64,000 nucleotides of DNA from Heterohyrax brucei. Lineage: Eukaryota > Chordata > Mammalia > Hyracoidea > Procaviidae. Every line of letters starts with the position of its first letter. Positions within the stretch are counted from its first letter, which is position 1. Below are positions 10,052 through 21,621 of this stretch, one piece after another. The DNA lies in contig CM053144.1 of assembly GCA_028571685.1 (NCBI GenBank), positions 99,106,171-99,170,170 on the forward strand. The letters run 5' to 3'. The position numbers and the translations under genes were made by a program. The notes under the pieces are model-generated. The model was not told where the DNA came from, ran no database searches, and saw nothing but the letters and a program-made list of their open reading frames with translations.

Positions 10052-10560
10052 ACTGCTGTATACTTCATCGCTGAATATCACTTGGAAGTATTCCCTTGGG
10101 AAGCTATGCACCAACTCCAATGCCTAGTTCACTCTTGAAAGCAATTTTGGAACTCTTTTTCTGAAATGGCCATTGTGCATGACGGTAAGGTGGCAAGTTT
10201 GTGAACTTAATTGTCTAGTTGTCTGTGAGGGAGTTTTTAGCCAGTAAACAAATGACTGGATTGGAACACCCTCCCTGTTCCCCAGATCTGGCCCCTAATG
10301 ACTTTTTTCTTCACCTGAAGATAAATATTGAAAGGAAGACATTTTGACGACATTCAGGACATCAAGGGTAATGTGACGACAGCTCTGATGGCCATTCCAG
10401 AAAGATTTCCAAAATTGCTTTGAAGGGTAGACTAGGCACTGGCATCTGTGCCCAGCTTTCCAACAGGACTACTTCAAAGGTGACTGTAGTGATATTCAGC
10501 AATGAGGTATGTAGCATTTTTTCTAGGGTGAGTTTGAGAACTTAATTGGCAGTCCTTGTA
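10052..10560. mobile_element. Foldback mariner derivative, copy 2 (opposite orientation)
   Basis: The right terminal repeat cttaattggcagtccttgta (10541-10560) is the inverse of copy 1's left end. Reading the reverse complement gives the same order as copy 1: transposase C-terminus on one strand, an internal end-like motif (near 10190-10215), then the C-terminus on the other strand. Its second arm lacks the outer terminal repeat (lost near 10052). The junction beside the internal motif, with catgcacaatggcc-type sequence following, is shared with copies 1 and 3. Confidence 0.72.
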
Positions 10561-10569
10561 TTTCCCAGT

Positions 10570-10745
10570 CACTGTGGTTATTAGGTGCCATCAAGTGGAT
10601 TCCAACTCACAGAGAGCTCACATGACAGAGTAATACTGCCCAACAGGGTTTCCTGTGCTGTAAACTTTATCAGTTTTTTTCTCCTGAGGGACCACTTGGA
10701 GAATTTAAACAGTTGAGCACTAACCACTCTACCACCAGGGCATCT
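10570..10745 (-). mobile_element. AfroSINE, longer subfamily, minus strand
   Basis: ttattaggtgccatcaagtg tail, a gtaaactttatcagtttttt insert absent from the common form, then agcactaaccactctaccac. The tail start closely resembles the 3' end of the RTE at 22705. Confidence 0.82.
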
Positions 10746-10749
10746 ATCA

Positions 10750-10930
10750 GCCACTGTTAGCCACTTAAATATACAGTCTCTCATTTTAACTGTCACAACA
10801 ATCCTCTGAAGCTTGTCCTCTCAGATCAGGAACCACAGCTAGAGATTAAACAGTTTACCTCAGGCCACACAGGAAGCTGATGGAAGAGCCAGGATAGGAA
10901 CCTGGGCATGTCGGACTACAAATTTTGCTC
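10750..10930 (+). mobile_element. MIR SINE
   Basis: Order of MIR landmarks: ttttaactgtcacaacaatc, cagatcaggaaccacagcta, ggccacacaggaagctgatg, gagccaggataggaacctgg. Confidence 0.75.
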
Positions 10931-12024
10931 CTTTCTCACAGGCTGTCTTCTTCCATCACAGTTTGGCCTGAGGCAAAAGCTGGTAATAACCGAAAGTTCC
11001 AGCATCAGCATTCTGGGGCTTTATCAGAGCAATGATCAGTGAGAGGAGAAACACATGCAAACACACGAATCTCAGAAAACCCACGCCCACCCCACTGACA
11101 CAAGATGATGTCTATCCATTCCTCTTTGAAAGACCTTTCAGCTGATAAACATAATGTCTCAAACACTCCACTAGCAAAGAAGGAAATTGAAGTGATTTTG
11201 AGACAGTTTGGGGAAAGCTTCATTTTCACCTGAGTTATCCAAGCAGTGCAGGACACAAAAGATTAGGGGTCAGAATTTTTCAGAGAATTACTTGTTTTTC
11301 TGGTGTAGTGGGTTTAACTGTGAGGCACTTATTTCCCGTCCTCACCACACAGAGAATGCCCTCCCATTTCTAGGTGAGAGCTGTGTGTGGCAAAAGAAAG
11401 AGGTGACAGGAGACCAGAAAATGATCTTCTGATTAAGACTCAGGTAAAAAAAAAATCTCTTCGTTAACATTCTAAACGGATCCAGGTTTTCTTTCAACTG
11501 AAATGCCAAATCCGACAGGAAAGTAATTAGTTTTGCAGTTCCATATCCTTTTTCTTAGCGGGGCTTCTAGCCCCCAGCACTAATCCAGTCGCAATCGACC
11601 AATTACCTGATGATTGTGGCTTCTGGGATTCACCAACCGTTGTGGGGAGTGTGCCAGGTTCTGAGTGAGAGAAAGGGATCAACTTACTGCCCACGGCACC
11701 CACCTGTTTCTACGTGGTAAGAGGTCGAGTACCAAGACAGTAACTGTGTCTGAATTCAGGCCACGTGGCCTAGAGAGGCAGTGAGCTCTCCTACCATGGG
11801 ATGAAGGGAAGGCTCCAGTACAAGTCTGACAGGCAGACTTTTTTTTTCCCATTGCAGAGTCCCAGCTGTTTTTCCTGGACTACACCAGAAACTGAGAGGT
11901 CTTCTAAACTCAACCCAGTATTTCAAAGGGTAGAATAGAAGGGATGGGAGTCTGGGAAGATTTTCAGGGGACACCGAGGTCAACTGGCACAGCTAGTCTT
12001 TAGCTAAGAGAGTTTTCTGCACCC
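10931..12024. other. No recognisable feature
   Basis: About 1.1 kb with GC near the window average or higher. Frames up to 83 codons on both strands, no motif recognised, no clear repeat. Confidence 0.45.
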
Positions 12025-12430
12025 CATATTCGTGAGTGGCGTCTAGGGTTTTAAAAGCTAGCATGCTGCCATCTGAGGTACACCAAATTGTCACAGCCCA
12101 CCTGAAACAGATAACAGTTGAGAAATTCAAAGACAAAAGGAAAAATGAGCCCAAGAGGCAGAGGGACCCATATGAAAGGGAGACTGCATCAGCACGAGGC
12201 CAGAAGAACCAGATGGGGCCTGGCTGCCACCCAAAGCAGCTGTGATGGAGGACACAACACAGAGTCCCTGAAGCAACACAAGACAAAGAGGCATGCAGTT
12301 CAAGAACCCTTCTAAGAGACCAGAACTGAGGGTCCAAGAGCCTGGAAGTTCCCCTGGGAACATGGCCCCTAGACTTGCTGCTGGTCCAGAGCTGAAACCA
12401 GTACTGAGGTCAACTCTTCAGACAAAAAAC
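12025..12430 (+). mobile_element. Dispersed repeat 'family B', plus orientation
   Basis: agggttttaaaagctagcat, gccatctgaggtacac, gccagaagaaccagatgggg, catggcccctagacttgctg and gaggtcaactcttcagac, in the order I recall for an afrotherian dispersed repeat. The reverse complement parallels 4391-4800. The small frames here (69-114 codons) are probably chance. Confidence 0.45.
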
Positions 12431-15400
12431 AAACTGGACCCAGGGACACAGTGTGAGCATATGGTGTGTGCCCTTTATGGTTTTATACATTTATAGCAGG
12501 CTGCCCTACTGGTTTCTTTCTAGAAGAGAGAAGAGGGTAGGGAAGAGGGGACAGCTGCTTGTTCAGAGGATACTGGAAGTACAGAGTGAAAAGCAGGAGT
12601 GTGCTGTCGCCGGGTGAGGAGACAGATGGAGCTGTAGACAGGCAGGCATGCAGAACTGATTTGGATTGTTTAGTTTCACTTAATCATAATATCAATAAAT
12701 AAGGAATAATCACTGAATACAAGTGTCCAGTGAACGTATACATATGAAATATCTTTTAGTGGCTGGTACTCAGAAAACTAGCCATCTATAGCCTGGTTGG
12801 TGCTAAGTAGTCAGATAGCACCATTCATTCTTGCATTCTTTTAAAAAAATTCCAAGTAGAAATCAAGTGTCACAAGGCAGCAGTTAGTGAACATGAACTC
12901 AGCTCACAGCTGTCAGTTAATCTCATCACCTGATACACTATTGCTGCTTCTTACTCCTCAAGACCTTCACTTTCTCCCTCTATGCCCTCACCTTTTTGAT
13001 TTATAATAGTCCTTAAATAAAAATTACCTTTTAGTTTAAAGATACAATAGTGGCTTCTACACAGAAACAAAATAAGTTTTCCTGAGGTTTTTGCATTACT
13101 TTTATTTTCCTGGGGATTACCATTTTTGAATGCAATTGCCTTCCTGGCAGTCAGAAAGCAAACATTAAAGAAATAGTTTTCTTTCCTTTCAGTTTTCCAT
13201 TCTAATGTCTATTCTGACTTACATGTATGAAGATAAGTAACTGGGTAAAACTCGATCAGTTGAGATGACTGCCCTTTAGAAACCAGCATTTAATCTACTA
13301 ATTATCAGTTTACAGTGGCATTAATTACTTTGGTGGACTTACAGATTGTTTTGAAATTCTATGCAGCAACAGCCTAAAAGGAACAGGTGGGACACTACTG
13401 ATCATTACACCAATATAGTAGGAAAACCATTTTCCAAAACTTAAGGTTATTTGCTTTTTATTATTAATCATTAACACACAGTACTTCAAAATTTTAAATT
13501 TGAGTCACAGAACTGTTTTATTAGGGACAAAGGGAAAGGGGAAAAAAGGAATATTTAGAGGAAAAATACAATTATAAAATTATAGGAAAATAAACAATTA
13601 TGTTGGGAATTAAAGACAAGTTCAACTTGATGTTGAGTAATTCTAACAGAACTCTTTTAAGTTTTATTATAGTATTTGGGCTGTTAATTTACTACATCTA
13701 TTTATACTATTTAGCCTGTAACAGCTGGTCAGCAACTCACTTTTGTCCATGAATTCTAGCATAACAGGCTTGGTTATCTGAAATATTTTCTAAAACATGT
13801 AATGAAAAAAAAAAAACTTTTGATACACAAAGATTTTCAAGCACATGGCTAACATTTCTGTCCTGTTGGCATTATGTATAAGGCAGTATTAAAATAAAAA
13901 ATTCAGTCGGCTTTCCAAACACAGCAGCTGTAGTTTGGGGTAGGCCCTGGATTTCCCGCAGCCCAGAAGGATACATGTCCAGAGCAGGTATGTTCCTTCT
14001 TAGGAGCTGCTGAATACTGAATTATGCGGAGCATGGCACAGAGGGCTCAGTCCAGCCTAATTCCCTCCACCCAGACAAATTGTCTAGAGCAATAATTGGG
14101 CCGCAGGGAACCAGACGTCAAGCTTCAGCCATCCATTGAAACACTGCTCCAGAAATCACTCCTTCCACCTTGCTGTGCCAGGCCCCCAGCTTTTTGCATT
14201 GTGTACATGGTTAACTTCTCTGGACTAGGAAGTAACTAAGAAAAAGCAGAGCCAGGAGCTGCAAATTCAAGGTTCTAAAGTCACTAAGAGCAAACGTTTG
14301 CTGGAATTTTCTGTTCCACCTGTTTCTGCTGTCATTACTATAATTTTTTAATGAACACATTTCAAAATATTCAAACAGGTATTCTAGTATTTTCTTAGTA
14401 TGTAGACAATGGTTATGAAATTAAAAAAATACATATAATACACATATATAAAATACATATGCAAAGTATATATATGGGGGGAGGTGGGTTTACACATGCT
14501 GGACCTTAGGTTTTTTGCTTTTTCAGCGATTACCTTCCCTTGTTTGCGACTCCCAGTGTAGTCTCAACAGCACTCTCTTGTCACTCCTGTTACAGTATTT
14601 GTCATCACATTTTGATAGGCTGTTATCCCAATTCAACTGCCGGCTCTTCCTCCTTCTCATATTCTTATCATCATTTTATTTATTGAAGCTGTGGTTTTCT
14701 GCTCGGCATGTACACTGGAATCTTTTTGGAAGTTTTTTAAAAAAAATTCAGATGCTGGGTTCCAACAGAGATTTTGAGTAGGAATAGACTCGTTTTTTGT
14801 TTTGTTTGTATTTTTTCAAAAAGTTGTACAGTTTTATATACATCATTGGAGAGGGAGGCATTTTGAGGACGAGTTTGACCTAGATTTCATTCTACATCTA
14901 CTTCTTTGCTTCCTCTGTTTCCCTGTGATTCAGTCTCAGCCTAATGGGCTATGAAATCTCATAGGCAGAGAGGCAGGGTGCTTGGAATCCAGATTTATAG
15001 AAACTCAAGGAACTGAAAACATCATTATTCTAACTCAGAAAAGGGATTTCCAACCAGGAAGGGTGACAGTGTTCGTGAAAAAGTGGATAAAACTAAACTA
15101 TAACCTTCAAAACAGAAATACAGCTTCAGTTCTAAGTAACTCCAGATGCCTCCCTAAGGCTAGCCAGGAACCCAAGCGTGAAAGCCAGAGTAGGGATCAA
15201 GCTCATAGATGATGTGTGGAAGTCCCTCTAGAGGCACGGACGAGCAAGAGTGGCCCAGGCAAGGACAGATGCCAAGGGGTGGCTTTGAGTGAGGACTTTT
15301 TACAAGGTTAACTCAGCACCTCAAAGAAGAAGTAATATAGCAGCATTTGGCTTACTAGCTCCAGGAAGAGAAGGGTAATGTACACCGATGCACAGGACTT

Positions 15401-15578
15401 TGAGAACCGGGAGTTACCTCCTAACATCACAGACTAGGAAACAGAGGCCCAGGAAGGACAGCTACTTCTTCTATCAGGATCAATTACATGATGGGAGTTA
15501 AAAAGTGTATAGGTAATAGGTAGGCTGGCAATTTTTTAAACAACTCTGTATCTCTTTATTTCACAAGTTTGACAGCAT
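12431..15578. other. Low-repeat stretch, no gene found
   Basis: About 3.1 kb with few recognisable repeats. 12660-13830 is AT-rich and low in CpG. 13900-14330 is more GC-rich and looks single-copy. An AT dinucleotide-like patch lies at 14430-14475. Frames of 76-88 codons (14515-14781, 14982-15212) lack recognisable domains. Possible regulatory DNA, but nothing proves it. Confidence 0.5.
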
Positions 15579-15705
15579 CCTAAAACCAAAAATCCACTGC
15601 TGTCAAGTCTACTCCAACCCCATAGACAAAGCAGAACTGCACCGCCCCCCCATGGACTTTCCAAGGAGCACCTGGTGGATTTGAACTGCTGACCTTCCTG
15701 ACAGC
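15579..15705 (-). mobile_element. AfroSINE, minus strand, head-truncated
   Basis: ccactgctgtcaagtctact tail and ttccaaggagcacctggtgg body, stopping after gaactgctgacctt. The tRNA-like head is absent. Confidence 0.85.
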
Positions 15706-15844
15706 ATCCACCTAAGTTCATTAGCCGTTTTGTGCCCTACATGAGATGTATCCCAGTGTTCTAATATTATCATATACTGCGAGAACAAGGTATCTTAATC
15801 TGGGCCCTCAAAGTATACACTAGCATACCCCCTGCAAGGGGTAT

Positions 15845-15895
15845 TTCCCCAAAGATATTCAAGCATTTGGCTTGAATTCCCCAAAGATATTCAAG
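15845..15895 (+). repeat. 19-bp direct repeat, 32-bp period
   Basis: ttccccaaagatattcaag occurs at 15845-15863 and 15877-15895, with a related catttgg / cattttgg spacer. This is a short tandem duplication. Confidence 0.8.
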
Positions 15896-15913
15896 ACAGC
15901 ATTTTGGTTTTGT

Positions 15914-16073
15914 TGATAGACGCCGTCAGGCTGATTCTGACTCACAGTGACCCCATGCGACAGAGCAAAACTGCCCCATAGGGTTTCCTTGGTTGTAGTC
16001 TTTATTGAAGTAGATCGCTGGTCTTTCAGTTAGCAGCCAAGCTCTCAACTGTCTGTACAATCAGAGCTCCTTA
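15914..16073 (-). mobile_element. AfroSINE, longer subfamily, minus strand
   Basis: gacgccgtcaggctgattct tail, then ttggttgtagtctttattga (the insert of the longer subfamily), then tcagttagcagccaagctct. Confidence 0.8.
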
Positions 16074-16871
16074 CATTGTTTTTAAACCTCTTCAAACAGC
16101 TATTCAGAGTAACTGGTTTCGGGATCTACTGTGCCTTGACTGCTTGGGCTCAGTACACAAGACTTTGTTGAAAAAGTGTAACAAAATAGTAACTTATTTG
16201 GAAACATGTGTTTTGGGGACAAAACTTACCTGGTTCAAAACACAATCACAACAGAATCATTCATTCCCATAAGAGGCTCCAAATGGTTGAAACAAGCCGG
16301 AACTGTTTCAGAAAGGGTGCCTAAAACTGCCGATTTAGAAGTCACGGGAAGACTGTGGACACGTCATCAGTTCTACTCACTGCCCTAGCGTTCGCAGGCA
16401 CAAGCAAGGAAAGGGCTGCTGAAAGGGGAGGACTGCTTTGAAATAGAGTTTGGGTTCAGAGAGCAAACTTGCTGGGAAGCTCTGTCTTCAATCAGTTTCT
16501 GCAGAAGGGAGCAGTAGGACAAAGGAAGCAGAGGACACACAGCCAGTGGTCTGTGGCTGCTGGTGCTTATAACATCTCCCTGGACTCTGCCCCGCTTTCC
16601 AGGGTACAGAGGCACTCTATGAGAGCCAGAAAGAAGAGAAACTTAACCTGCTTCTCGATGATTAAAAAAAAAGGGTTCAAATATTAACAAAGCTAAGAGG
16701 TTTTCTTACATTATGTCACAAAGTTCTGTGCCTTTCTGTATTCACACTTTGATCTACTCTAGATTCTGTACACAGCCAGCTCAATTTTTGGCAAATGAGA
16801 GGAAGGCAGACGGTTCAGATCATTCTGTCCTGCTGTCTACTCAGCAGTGAAAGCTAACCCCGTCCTGTGGC
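16074..16871. other. No recognisable feature
   Basis: Unassigned. Overlapping frames of 60-76 codons look like chance. Confidence 0.45.
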
Positions 16872-17342
16872 AGGGCCCAAATTGTTCCCTCTCCAAATAT
16901 GTCCATATCCTAATCCCTGAAATAGGTAAATATGTTGTCTTACATAGGATAAAGGTCTGTGGATGTGATCAAGTTAAGGATCTTGAGATGGAAAGCTGAT
17001 TCTGGATCATCCACCCGGGTCCAGTGCAATTACAAGTGTTCTTATAAGGGACAGAGAGAAACAGGAGAATTGGAAAAAGGCATGTGAGCACGGACGCAGA
17101 AGGCAGTGATGAAGAGGACGGCCACCAGCCAGGGACTGCAGGCAGCTCGTCCAAGCTGAGGAAAGAACGAACTCTTACTTTGTGTGTCCAAACAGAATGT
17201 AGCTCCTTGATTTTAACCCCTAAGACTCCTCCCGCCCCCATTTCTTAACTTCTGACACCCAGAACTGTAGGGTGATAAGTGTGTGTTGCTTTAAGATACT
17301 TAATGGGAACAGGAATGTTCAGCCGCAATAGGAAACTAACCC
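16872..17342 (+). mobile_element. MLT1-type MaLR LTR
   Basis: Landmarks in MLT1 order: tgttgtcttacataggataa, gatgtgatcaagttaaggat, cttgagatggaaagctgatt, cagggactgcaggcagctcg, ttctgacacccagaactgta, ending in gcaataggaaactaac. No intact TSD was established. Confidence 0.78.
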
Positions 17343-17701
17343 ACTGCCTCACTGCACATCTGCGGACTGGACACAGTCAGAGTTCTCCGCAGTGCTGGCA
17401 GTCAATGCCTAGAACTTCCAGATTTAAAGATGTCAAGGAATCTGATACTGACCATGAAGGCTTCATTTCGAGCACAGGAAGCCTCTCTTCCCAAGCTGCA
17501 ATCATCTTGGCTTGGGCTTCTGTTTCTGAACTTGTGGTGCCAGTGAGTTGTAAAGGTGAGTTTGTATTCTTCATTTCCTCACATTTCCTGTACTTCTATC
17601 TCCCAGGTATCAATAGTATCATCAAGGGTGCACTGCTCCTTGTATGCAAGTCATCTCTGTCAGGGAGGACCTGAGATGGTTTCTTGGAACCCAGCTGTCT
17701 C
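17343..17701. other. Unassigned sequence with exon-like signals
   Basis: A 131-codon plus frame starts in the MLT1 (17279) and runs to 17674; a 65-codon minus frame lies at 17377-17574. Near 17555 the plus strand reads gttgtaaaggtgagtttg, a strong donor-like AAG|GTGAGT. I recognise neither protein, and no homology supports an exon. Confidence 0.25.
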
Positions 17702-17720
17702 CTCAGGTCAATAGACGCCA

Positions 17721-17915
17721 GGGGTCCCTGAGTGTTGCGGACGGCTACCGTGCTCACTGCTAACCACCACGCTGGAGGTTAAGTTCAGTCAGAGCTCCTT
17801 GGAAGAAATGTCTGGCAATTTACATCTGAAATGTCAACCATGGAAAACCCTACGAAGCACAGTCCTGCTCTGACACATATTGTGTTGCCATGAGTTGAAA
17901 CTGACCTAAAGACTA
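17721..17915 (+). mobile_element. AfroSINE-related long variant, plus strand
   Basis: ctcactgctaaccaccacgc, tggaggttaagttcagtcag, ctccttggaagaaatgtctg, aaaaccctacgaagcacagt, then tgttgccatgagttgaaact. Like 48803-48995, it has an extra middle block between the tRNA-like head and the tail. Confidence 0.75.
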
Positions 17916-19347
17916 CTGGGGATAATGTGAGCCAAAATACGGGTTCTGAGCGAGTGTTAGTGACATCTGCTGTGACAGTCTTCTGAACTTAGTGACAGAC
18001 CATGTCATGCACACTGAATGAATCATTGGTTAAGTACCACCTCAGACAGAATATCCAAGGAAATGGTTCTCGTATCCACTATGATCAAGCCGTCATTCAC
18101 AGCTGGATAAAACACAAACCAGATTCTATGGCTCCTGCTGATAAGATGTGGTCTAATCTAAATAAAGATGATGGCTCTTTCATACTCTCTTGGGATTTTA
18201 TGCACATTCATATTGACCTGGTGAAAGTTATGACTGTGAATATGAATCAAAGAGCTGTCAAAATCCAGTAGAAACTCAGCCTAACCTGTGCTCTCCTGGA
18301 AGGAGTTAGAAGCCAGACTTGAGTGTCCTCAGAGTGACACTTGTCAATCAGCTGTCAGGACCCAAGTCACTGTTCTCACTTTACCAGAGCTGTAGCCACC
18401 AAACGGTACACTGGCGTTTTAAAATGCTTCCTGGATGATTCCAAGGCACAGCTGAGAGCTCATGCCCAGCTAAAACGGTGTGCTGAGAGCTTTACCATTG
18501 AAAGAAAGTCATGGAAAGGTCACGCAAAAAGCGAAGGGTGAAGCTAGGGAGACTCAAATCCAAGCACACAGCAGTATGCCTATTACTCAGCGAATGTTTG
18601 TTGAATGAGAAAAGAATGAATGACTTTATTTATGAAACAAGTGTTCAGTTAAATGTTGACCCAATATTATTTTTCGATTTATAAAGTGCTTTCATACATT
18701 GCTTTTTATCACACATTCATCTGACCAACTGTTCCTTTAGACAGTAACTTTTACATTTTTTAAATTATAATTTGTTTTTGTAGTTGTTGAGATTATTTTA
18801 ATTCTTAAAATGAAAGGCCGGAATTAAAAAGTTCCAAAATACTGACAGAAGAAGTAGTAGCATTTTCATCCCCAAACATACAAAAAATTTATCATTTGGG
18901 GGTTCTCCTCTATTTTAAGATTCTTAGATACATAAGTTCTGAAGTCATGGTTTTATTTTAGACAACTGAATATTTCTTGTATTACAAAATTAATTTTCAG
19001 ATAGTCCAGAGTGAAGTCAACCTGACATGATTAAAACAAATGAAAATGAGATTTGATCCTACTTTTAAAATACTGACAGCTTCACATTCGTGATGTAGCA
19101 CAAATATCTATTTCATCCTGGGAATCTTTAAAATTGCAACAGCGTCACCTGTATAATCAATCAGTCTGCTTCCCATTCTGTGTAAATCTGAAACTTCGCT
19201 CAACGTGAGCAGAGGTAAACAAGTCAAAAAGAAGACTCATTCTTTTCAATTTAGAATAAAGTATTACACAGCGGCAATGAAATTAAAGATAGTTATGTTT
19301 TCTTTCTTCCTGTAAAAATACAAGGAACTCACAGGATGCAAAAACTA
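17916..19347. other. Low-repeat stretch, no gene found
   Basis: About 1.4 kb. An 89-codon frame (18002-18271) shows no recognised domain. 18640-19300 is AT-rich, single-copy-like sequence. Confidence 0.45.
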
Positions 19348-19497
19348 TGTGTGTAGTGATTAAGAACGACAGTGAGCTATGGTCACTAACAAAAAGGTTG
19401 GCAGCCGGGATCCCCCAGAAGCTCCTTGGAAGCCCTGTGGGGTACTTCTACTCTCCCCTATAAGGTCACTGTGAATTGAAATCGACTTGATGGTCAT
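19348..19497 (+). mobile_element. AfroSINE, plus strand, diverged
   Basis: gtgtagtgattaagaacgac head, aaaaaggttggcagccggga, gctccttggaagccctgtgg, then gtgaattgaaatcgacttga tail with a T-rich end. Confidence 0.82.
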
Positions 19498-20874
19498 TTT
19501 TCCTTTTTTTTAAATGTAGCAGAATAAGAACAAATGTAAAGAAAAAGTAGAGCAATAATTGTAAATTGCCTTTTATATTGTAGTTGAAGGCATTTTCCTC
19601 TTCAATAATTTTAATAAAGATCTCCCCCTAGTGCTCCCCACCTCACCTCAATCAGTTGGAACATAATTCAGGCATTGTACACACTTTCCCTTTAGTTTAT
19701 ACCTTCATAGTTTCAAATTATATCTTGCATCCTGTATCCTGCCAAGGCTTAGATCAGTCTACCATACTTGAGAATTAGTCTCCAAAGCAAACAGAAATTC
19801 ATGCTTTTCCTGTTTCAAAAACAAAATTATATTTCTAGCCAACCTATTGTTATTCTAACTTTTTAAACGCAGTAAGTCATTAGTAGAATTATAGACCAGA
19901 CAGGGATATAAAGTTCAAATTAACTTTGTGGTATTTTTTGCTGTAAATTCTCAGTATTTTCAGACAGCGGTTCCCAGTCTGCAGGATGCAAGCGTCAGGC
20001 ACCAGGATGTCAGTGTGAGAGAGTCTCAGCTCCCAGGATGGCCTTTCACTGAAGGACTAAGATACCACACACAGATGCACTACTATCTTTCAAATGTATG
20101 CAGATGTTATTGTGATTCATAAAGTGCCAATTCATCTAACTACTTTTTATGATATATTTCCTCAAGTCAAAACACAATCGTCCTTTGGGTATATTATTTG
20201 AGATGCTCACGTTTGAAATTGAGGGCAGGTACTAACTAGAGCAGAGAAAGGAGTCACATACTAATGGCCACCTCTTCTGACAGAATACATAAAGACAGGA
20301 GTGAACACCTACCCAACTATTTCTCAAATGCCTGTGTGCTCCTCCCTGATCGTTAGTGATAACCCTGGCCAACAAACTCCAAATGTGTCAAGCTCAAACT
20401 ACAGAAGCCTTGAAAATAAGAGCAACATCCCTTGAAAAAAAAAACAACCTTGAAAGTCAAGCAGCTTTGGTCTCTCTCCTTACATACTGCCAAAGAAACT
20501 AGCCCCAGGCTCCTTTAGCCAGCAGGGCTGGTGCTCTCCCACAGAAGGAAGGCACACTGGCCAGGCCATCCATTGTGAGGGCCTGGGTTCTTAGACTGGA
20601 AGTTGGATCTCTGTGTTCATTGTAAGTAAGGCTTTTTCAGGCATTGCAACTTTGGCACCTCATTGCACATCTAAAGGCATTGGCAGGGAACAGGAATGAA
20701 AAGGATTTTGAAAGGGGAGCAAATATAAGTGAACTGTTGATTAGTCTGTGGCCAATATACAGCCTCAGCGGGAACGGAGTCCAGTCCTGTGACGAGCCCT
20801 GTACAGGCTGGAGGCAGAAGAGAGCTGGGATGGTTCTCTGTTTTATAACCAGTCTCTTTCTTTGGGAATCACTG
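19498..20874. other. Low-repeat stretch, no gene found
   Basis: About 1.4 kb, AT-rich to 20160. A 100-codon frame at 20644-20946 has no recognised domain and overlaps a MIR-like segment. Confidence 0.45.
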
Positions 20875-21000
20875 CTACCACTTATTCAGAATTTACCAAG
20901 AGTCATCAACTCCTCTAAATGCTTTCCCATCATTCCTAGGAGATAGCAGATGAAGAAACCAAGATTCAAAAGGTTAGATGGTCCTGGTGTAACTCACGTG
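20875..21000 (+). mobile_element. MIR-like SINE
   Basis: ccacttattcagaatttacc, ctctaaatgctttcccatca, gcagatgaagaaaccaagat follow MIR order, moderately diverged. Confidence 0.5.
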
Positions 21001-21154
21001 GGGGCTGGTAAACTCATGCATGGAACTTGTTTAATCTCAGAGCCTGTGCATTCACAGATACTGGTGGCAATGCTAAGCCCTGAGCAGCGATGATGAATGT
21101 CCCAACTTAATTCTCTTCTCTTGTTTGTTTCCTGCCTGCCACCATTAGCCTGTT

Positions 21155-21337
21155 TAAGCTGTCACCTAGTCAGTTCCAACTCATAGTGTCCCCATGAGTG
21201 CCAGAGTAGAACTATGCTCCACAGGATTTTCAATGACTGATTTTTAGGAAGTAGATCACCAGGGCTTTCTTCTGAGGTGCCTCTGGATGGACTTGAACCT
21301 CCAGCCTTTTGAGCACATTAACCATTTGCTCTGCCTA
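21155..21337 (-). mobile_element. AfroSINE, longer subfamily, minus strand
   Basis: gctgtcacctagtcagttcc tail, agaactatgctccacaggat, gaagtagatcaccagggctt insert, then agcacattaaccatttgct head. Confidence 0.8.
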
Positions 21338-21387
21338 AAGACTTCTTACATCAACTACCTACTATTTAAGACTCACTGACTGCTTCA

Positions 21388-21545
21388 GGGAAACACTGGT
21401 GGTGTAGAGGTTAAGTGCAACAGCTGCTAACCAAAAGGTCAGCAGTTTGAATCCACCAGGTACTCTTTGGCAACTTGTTAGGGCAGTTCTACCCTGTCTT
21501 ATAGGGTCTCCACTGAGTCAGGAGCAACTCGATGGCAGTGGGGTA
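21388..21545 (+). mobile_element. AfroSINE, plus strand
   Basis: acactggtggtgtagaggtt head with A box, ggtcagcagtttgaatccac B box, cagttctaccctgtcttata, caggagcaactcgatggcag tail. Confidence 0.92.
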
Positions 21546-21621
21546 AATGCTTCAGAGCACCCACTTACCACTTCTGTCTGTTGGAAGCCTGCGTAATTTA
21601 GTGGTTAAAAGCTAAGATTTT

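Noticed and set aside
14430..14475. AT-dinucleotide-like patch as a possible origin or matrix attachment site
   Set aside because: Short and imperfect. Ordinary simple-sequence drift explains it.
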